Source: Syngnathus acus | Taxonomy: Eukaryota > Chordata > Actinopteri > Syngnathiformes > Syngnathidae | Assembly (NCBI RefSeq): GCF_901709675.1 | Contig: NC_051100.1 | Span: 9,582,786-9,646,785 of the forward strand | DNA length: 64,000 bases | Direction: 5' to 3' | In this document: one piece after another, positions 59,506 to 64,000 of the stretch | How positions within the stretch are numbered: the stretch's first letter is position 1 | Layout of the letters: every line of letters begins with the position of its first letter | Notes under the pieces: generated by a model | What the model was told of the DNA's origin: nothing | The model's input: only the letters and a program-made list of their open reading frames with translations | Databases searched by the model: none | Made by a program: the position numbers and the translations under genes

Positions 59506-60588
59506 CAGGGGTCGGGAACCTTTTTGGCGGACAGAGCCATAAATGCCCATTTTTAAAAAATAATTTACCGTGAGAGCCATACCATTTAAAAAAAAAAAAA
59601 AAAACGATAGGCTAAATACAATGCATGTATTTTAATTAAGACCAACGATTTTTTTTGCGTGTACTAATGTATTCTTTTTAATAACGTTTTAATATTGAAG
59701 CCTAGAAAAAAAACCTCACCATTAATGAGACTTCTGGGGCTGCATCGTTTTGCTGATGGCTTTGTAGCCCGGTTGATATGCGGTGAGGTTGAGCTTCATG
59801 CAGGCGTTGAGGCTCTCATCAGTCATAATGGCCCGATCGTGAACGGTTCTTGCTGACAGAGGCATGTCTTTTATCCGTTTGAGTATCTTCTCTTTATCCG
59901 TGAAGTCGTCAAAAAGTTCATTAGTCACATCAAGCATAAATGTTTTGAAATACTCGCCATCCGTGAATGGCTTTCCGTTCCTCACAATTGCTAATGCGCC
60001 AGCAAAACTAGCTGAATTAAAGTCACCTTGTCTGGTCCATACACATATGAGGCACGTAGCAGAGCCTCCTCTCTCTACAAATGCGAATTCTACGGTCCAC
60101 TCACTAAGAAATGTTCGATAATCGTCATCTTTTTTTACTCTTCGCCATCTTTCTTGCTTGCCTGACACACACCAGCTAGCTAGCTAGCTGAAAATTTAAA
60201 TAAAGCGGATGGAATTTAACCTCTCACGACCCCGTTTATTGGACCGTATTGTCCAATAAGAATCACGCATTTTTTGTCCGACCTGGTGTCACCCGAAGGG
60301 CAGCTGGGATTGGCTGATAGGACGCAACCGTGGATTTCAGCGATAGAAAACAGATGGGATGGATTGCAAACGTGATCATATTTTATATTTTGAAAGCTAA
60401 TTTAATATTTTGATTTCAGTTGGTCTATTTTTTACTTTGATAATATCACAACAATTATTTACGACTTCAATTGTGTAAACAAATGTCAGATTTGTCCGCG
60501 AGCCATACGTGGTCACCCAAAGAGCCATATCGATATGGCTCGCGAGCCATATCGATATGGCTCGCGAGCCATAGGTTCCCAATCACCG
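59506..60588. mobile_element. Non-autonomous hAT (Charlie-like) element with 8-bp TSD
   Basis: The left end CAGGGGTCGGGAACCTTTTT and the right end GGTTCCCAATCACCG form imperfect terminal inverted repeats of the hAT-Charlie type. The flanks are CTTTAGAT (59498-59505) and CTTTAGAG (60589-60596), an 8-bp duplication with one mismatch, as hAT elements make. Near the right end the palindromic GAGCCATATCGATATGGCTC is tandemly repeated (about 60520-60572). The interior holds a minus-strand transposase remnant (separate entry). Confidence 0.88.
59722..60168 (-). pseudogene. hAT transposase remnant (ZBED/GTF2IRD2-like N-terminal part)
   Basis: A 148-codon open frame starting at GTG has no ATG before an upstream stop. 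It encodes a basic start (SGKQERWRRVKKD), a partial BED-type finger (CLIC, second half missing), then RNGKPFTDGEYFKTFMLDV and SARTVHDRAI. These are hallmark segments of the Charlie-type transposases that also gave rise to GTF2IRD2 and ZBED-like genes. The segment between the CLIC motif and the GKPFTDGE motif is deleted, and the catalytic and dimerisation regions are absent, so it cannot be a working transposase. Confidence 0.75.
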
Positions 60589-61812
60589 CTTTAGAGGGTT
60601 AATTTTTGGTTTAAATTTGTTGTAGACTGTAATTATAATGAAATGTTTCCCTATGTGTAGTGGCTCTACAAGAATGCGTTTCGCTTTTTGAAATTACTGA
60701 AATGAACATTCCATATTTTTATGTATATTAAGACGCGCCTGTAAAGTCTGTGTAGCATCATAATGGCAACTGTTCATAATCGGTGGATTATTTGAAGGTG
60801 GAACCAAAATGTAAGTCTACACGATCTTATTGTGACGTGCTTCTTGCAGAAAGGCATACATCTCTTGAGGCTTCCTTGCGCTTTCTGTGGAGGTGTGTTT
60901 TCTTCCTAACAAGAGAGATTTGTTAGTGGGGACATTGTGTCAGTTCCTTTCGCAGACTATTCGTCATTGGCATGCTGCATTATTTCCTTAACATTGCCGT
61001 CACTTTTAAACATCTGTTGTTTCAAGAGTATTTATGATTGTCTCCCTATTTGTACATATTCATATAAAAGCATTTGCTCACAATGATTTTTTTTTGTTTG
61101 CAAGTTTTGATAAAATAAAGAAAATGAAGAAAACATTTAAGGGGGAAATGTGTTTTATAAGCAAGCATAAACATGACTGATATCAGAGCCAAGTTAATAG
61201 TTTACAGCAGGTTTTATTTTTGAACATTGCTTTGATTTACAAACCAGTGAATGAGAAAATGGCTCGTTGGACACTGCACTCTCCCGTCATTTGATTCAAA
61301 CCCTCGGAACGTCTCTTCGCAGTTTACAGTAGGATTAGAAGTTGTAGGAAACGTCAGGTCATTCTGTGTTAGATGGTGAACGTGTTATGTCAAAAGTACT
61401 GCACTAAGTTCCTGCTAAACACTGGACTACTGTCAATAAGTGGACATGACACATCACGTTGTGATCAAGCATGTCCGGTGGGGAGAGGGAACTACAAACA
61501 GTACAAGCCATTTAATTGGAACAAGAGTAAACTGGCCAAAATCAATTAGTTATTTCTAAAATGAACACCAATAACCAACTTTGAATTGTAATAGTATAAC
61601 CAAAATGGTTTACTTTAGACACATATTTGTACGCTAATCTTACTTATCAAGTGTACAATAATCTAACAAACAGACCATATAATGCATCTGCTCTGCGTCA
61701 CACTACCAGCTTTGCCTGGAAAAGCACAAAACTGATTCCCCAAATACATTTATCAAAAAGGAGCACTCAATTCACACTACACAGTTAATTTTAAGACTGA
61801 ATATATAGTTTG

Positions 61813-61818
61813 TTTATT
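61813..61818 (-). terminator. Candidate polyadenylation signal of strn
   Basis: AATAAA on the minus strand, about 675 bases past the strn stop; a second copy lies at 61213-61218. Which is used cannot be told. Confidence 0.4.
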
Positions 61819-61882
61819 ATAAGCATTTGTCATTTTACACCCAAATGAGCAACACTGTCAACCAGATCCGTTTCTCAGTCGG

Positions 61883-61906
61883 TCCCTCCCTCCCTCCCTC
61901 CCTCCC
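61883..61906. repeat. (CCCT)n microsatellite
   Basis: Six units of TCCC in the probable strn 3' UTR. Confidence 0.9.
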
Positions 61907-62491
61907 GACTCCCCCAAAACAAGCTTGTTAAAATAACATTTCCAAGGCCTTTTAAAGCAAAGGCACATTTGTCAACAAGTGTTTTAAAAAGGAAAATCAA
62001 GGCAGGCCAGCAAGCAGAGTCAGTCCGAAAAGCAAAGGAGAAGTGAATCTTGACCGACAACACAAAACCTGATCTTGTAGCGGGTCTGGTCCGTTCATGG
62101 GGAGGAGAGGGCCTGAGGGGTGCGGGCGGGGCTGAAAAGCGGCTCGGAACCGGGTTTCTTGACTCCTCACTTATTTTCACACTTGTCCTGAGCCTCCTGG
62201 CTGTGGAGGTGAAGTCTGAGTTGCTGCAAGCAGTCACACCCAGGCCTGCCTGGATGCTAGATGAGGGGGAGGGCAGGAGGACAGTTCTCCCAGCCTGACC
62301 TTCATGTGGAGATCCCTGGCCTGTAAGCAGCAACAGTGTCTGCCGGTCCGATGGGAAACCAATGGGCGGGCGGTAGAGGGTGACATTGGACCCGTGCCTG
62401 AAGGTCAATTCCCTTCCGGTGCCTCAATTGGTCCCTGATCAGTGGAGGCGGATTCGGGGGAGGGGGCTATGGGGAGAGATGTCGCACTGCG

Positions 62492-63948
62492 TCATACGAA
62501 CACCTTAGCCAGGGCGTCTGACCCGGCGCTCGCGATGTAGCATTTAGAGGGATGAAAAGCCACATCATGAATGGATTCCTCGAACTTCTTTCGGTGAGCC
62601 GTGAATTCCTGGATGCAGGTTTTACTCTCCAGGTTCCACAAGCGGATGGAGCAGTCGTGACCTGGATAAATAGTTGTCAGAAGCAAGAGAAGCAGATCAG
62701 AGAAACCGCATGTGTTCATTCAAATATGTGAACTACCACTCAATACATAGAACACCTGTGGGTTATTGTTTGCACCAATTGCTATACTCGGGATTTTTAA
62801 GCAAACAAATACAAGCATTTTATTGCACAAAACTTATTGTAGTTGTGATGGTGTGCATCTGCACTGTAACCTGATTGAGTAGTGTTCAAGATGTCATCCC
62901 TGGGCTGTAAATCTAATATAATCTGAATGTGATTTGTCCTGTTCAGCGCTAATTTGGACACTTACTGCCCGACATGAGATACAATCCGTTGGGGTCCACA
63001 GCTAAGCTGGTGACGGCATCCAGGTGTGCCACCATGGAGTGTATCAGTTTGCCAGTGTTGTTGTCGTAGAATTTGATGTGTCTGTCCTCCTGTGCTGTGA
63101 TGGTGATGGGGAGCGTGGGGTGGCTGAGGATCTTGTTGATGTGAATGGGAGGACCTGAATGAGAGTGAACAACACAATGATGCAATCGGGTAGAACTAGA
63201 AATATGCGTGTGTAAACAAACACAATGTTCCCATTAAGCATCCTTTAATTGTTTGTGAGACTATAAAATGTTTTTTAAAATTAATATCATTATAATAAAA
63301 ACATAACTGATGTAAATCAAGCGCATTATTAGCATTTCCAAACAGACCTTGCTCCAAATTGGACTCCAGGCTGAGGACAAGTTGACTCGTCTCCATGTTG
63401 AAGAGGCCAATCTCGCCGCTGGTAAAGGATGTGACCAGGTGAGCTGGTTCACTACACACCAGGTCCACTGAGGAGGGAACTCCCATCTCTGATACAAACA
63501 TAAGCAGCCATGGGTTACACAAAAGCAACCCGTCACTGTGGATAACTCACAATTACGGGATTTAGATTGATTACTCTTATTTTCGTTGAACACTGTGAGA
63601 GCGGGGGAAATATTGTTGGCATCCCACAGTCTCACAGTCCCATCGGCCGAGCAGGAAAGGAGGCGCTGGTGTGCGTTGCTGTACACTAAGCCCCAAATGG
63701 AGTCTGTGTGTCCACAAAGCTCCCCACGCAGCACTGATGAGTCTATCACACACCACAAACTCAATCAATCACTAAATTCCATTCTCGTATTAATTTATTT
63801 GATAGAAAATGTCATCCCCGCATTACCGTAGGAATCGTAGGGGTCGATGTTGGGGTTGGGCATGTTCCAGCATTGGATGGTGCCGTCCACCCCGCCGCTA
63901 AAGCACTGCTCCCCGGAGCTGCTCATGACCACACTCAACACAGCCCCC
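62492..63948 (-). CDS. Striatin, C-terminal WD40 exons (partial)
   Basis: Five exons on the minus strand, 63827-63948, 63575-63733, 63348-63488, 62966-63154 and 62492-62661 (with TGA), encode the last WD40 repeats of striatin, the B-type PP2A regulatory and scaffold subunit of the STRIPAK complex. They include GEQCFSGGVDGTIQCW, HTDSIWGLVYSNAHQRLLSC, PSSVDLVCSEPAHLV, EDRHIKFYDNNTGKLIHSMV and, at the end, HPSKCYIASAGSDALAKVFV. The last exon (RLWNLESKTCIQEFTAHRKK FEESIHDVAF, read in two parts) agrees with STRN rather than STRN3 or STRN4. The 5' exons lie beyond the right edge. The vit-strn tail-to-tail pair matches human 2p22. Confidence 0.95.
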
Positions 63949-64000
63949 CTGTGAGTTCCAGTATGATCAGACGTTTACGTGTTTGTCAGGCAAGACGAAA

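Larger units (their letters stand above)
60597..62491. other. hAT-strn flank including the strn 3' UTR
   Basis: No coding exon. The right half should be the strn 3' UTR on the minus strand: reverse-complement polyadenylation signals (TTTATT on the plus strand) lie at 61813-61818 and 61213-61218. A (CCCT)n run is at 61883-61906. GC-rich sequence at about 62090-62480 immediately follows the strn stop. Confidence 0.55.

Overview
This window is vertebrate nuclear DNA, almost certainly from a percomorph-like teleost fish. The evidence is short multi-exon genes with GT-AG introns, small introns, fish-type SINE, LINE, hAT and MITE debris, long CA, GGAT and homopolymer tracts, and a neuropsin-group opsin of a type mammals lack. 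There is nothing prokaryotic, viral or CRISPR-like. Gene calls come from reading exon translations and matching them to remembered vertebrate families; no search was run.

Layout, left to right: (1) slx4ip (minus; three 5' exons recognised at 7.3-13.6 kb) head-to-head with mkks/BBS6 (plus; 14.3-16.4 kb) across a 0.75 kb shared promoter that carries an RFX X-box-like site. (2) srd5a2 (minus; five complete exons, 17.3-18.5 kb), tail-to-tail with mkks. (3) memo1 (minus; nine complete exons, 21.4-24.6 kb), divergent from spast (plus; sixteen exons, 25.7-28.5 kb) across a 1.1 kb promoter region. (4) A gene-poor stretch, 28.5-38.0 kb, holding only retroelement fragments. (5) An opsin of the OPN5/neuropsin group (plus; 38.0-41.9 kb). 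(6) An intergenic stretch with a 324 bp Tigger-like MITE, 41.9-47.2 kb. (7) vit (vitrin; plus; about 22 exons, 47.2-58.9 kb) with a long modular linker, and a frame disruption at the end of the first vWA domain. (8) A 1.08 kb non-autonomous hAT element at 59.5-60.6 kb. (9) The 3' end of strn (striatin; minus), which runs off the right edge.

The order srd5a2-memo1-spast and the pair vit-strn match human 2p23-p22, while slx4ip-mkks matches human 20p12, so the window spans a junction between two segments that are separate in human. The genes do not form one pathway. mkks (BBS/CCT chaperonin, cilia), slx4ip (structure-specific nuclease partner), srd5a2 (steroid reduction), memo1 (metal-binding, cell motility), spast (microtubule severing), the opsin (light detection), vit (extracellular matrix) and strn (STRIPAK scaffold) are neighbours by ancestry.

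No convincing undescribed system was found. The points most worth checking are a spastin that appears to be encoded only in its short, hairpin-less form; two apparent single-base losses in homopolymers of vit; a bidirectional ciliary promoter; clean transposon insertions with target-site duplications; and an apparent excess of the word TACWGTA.
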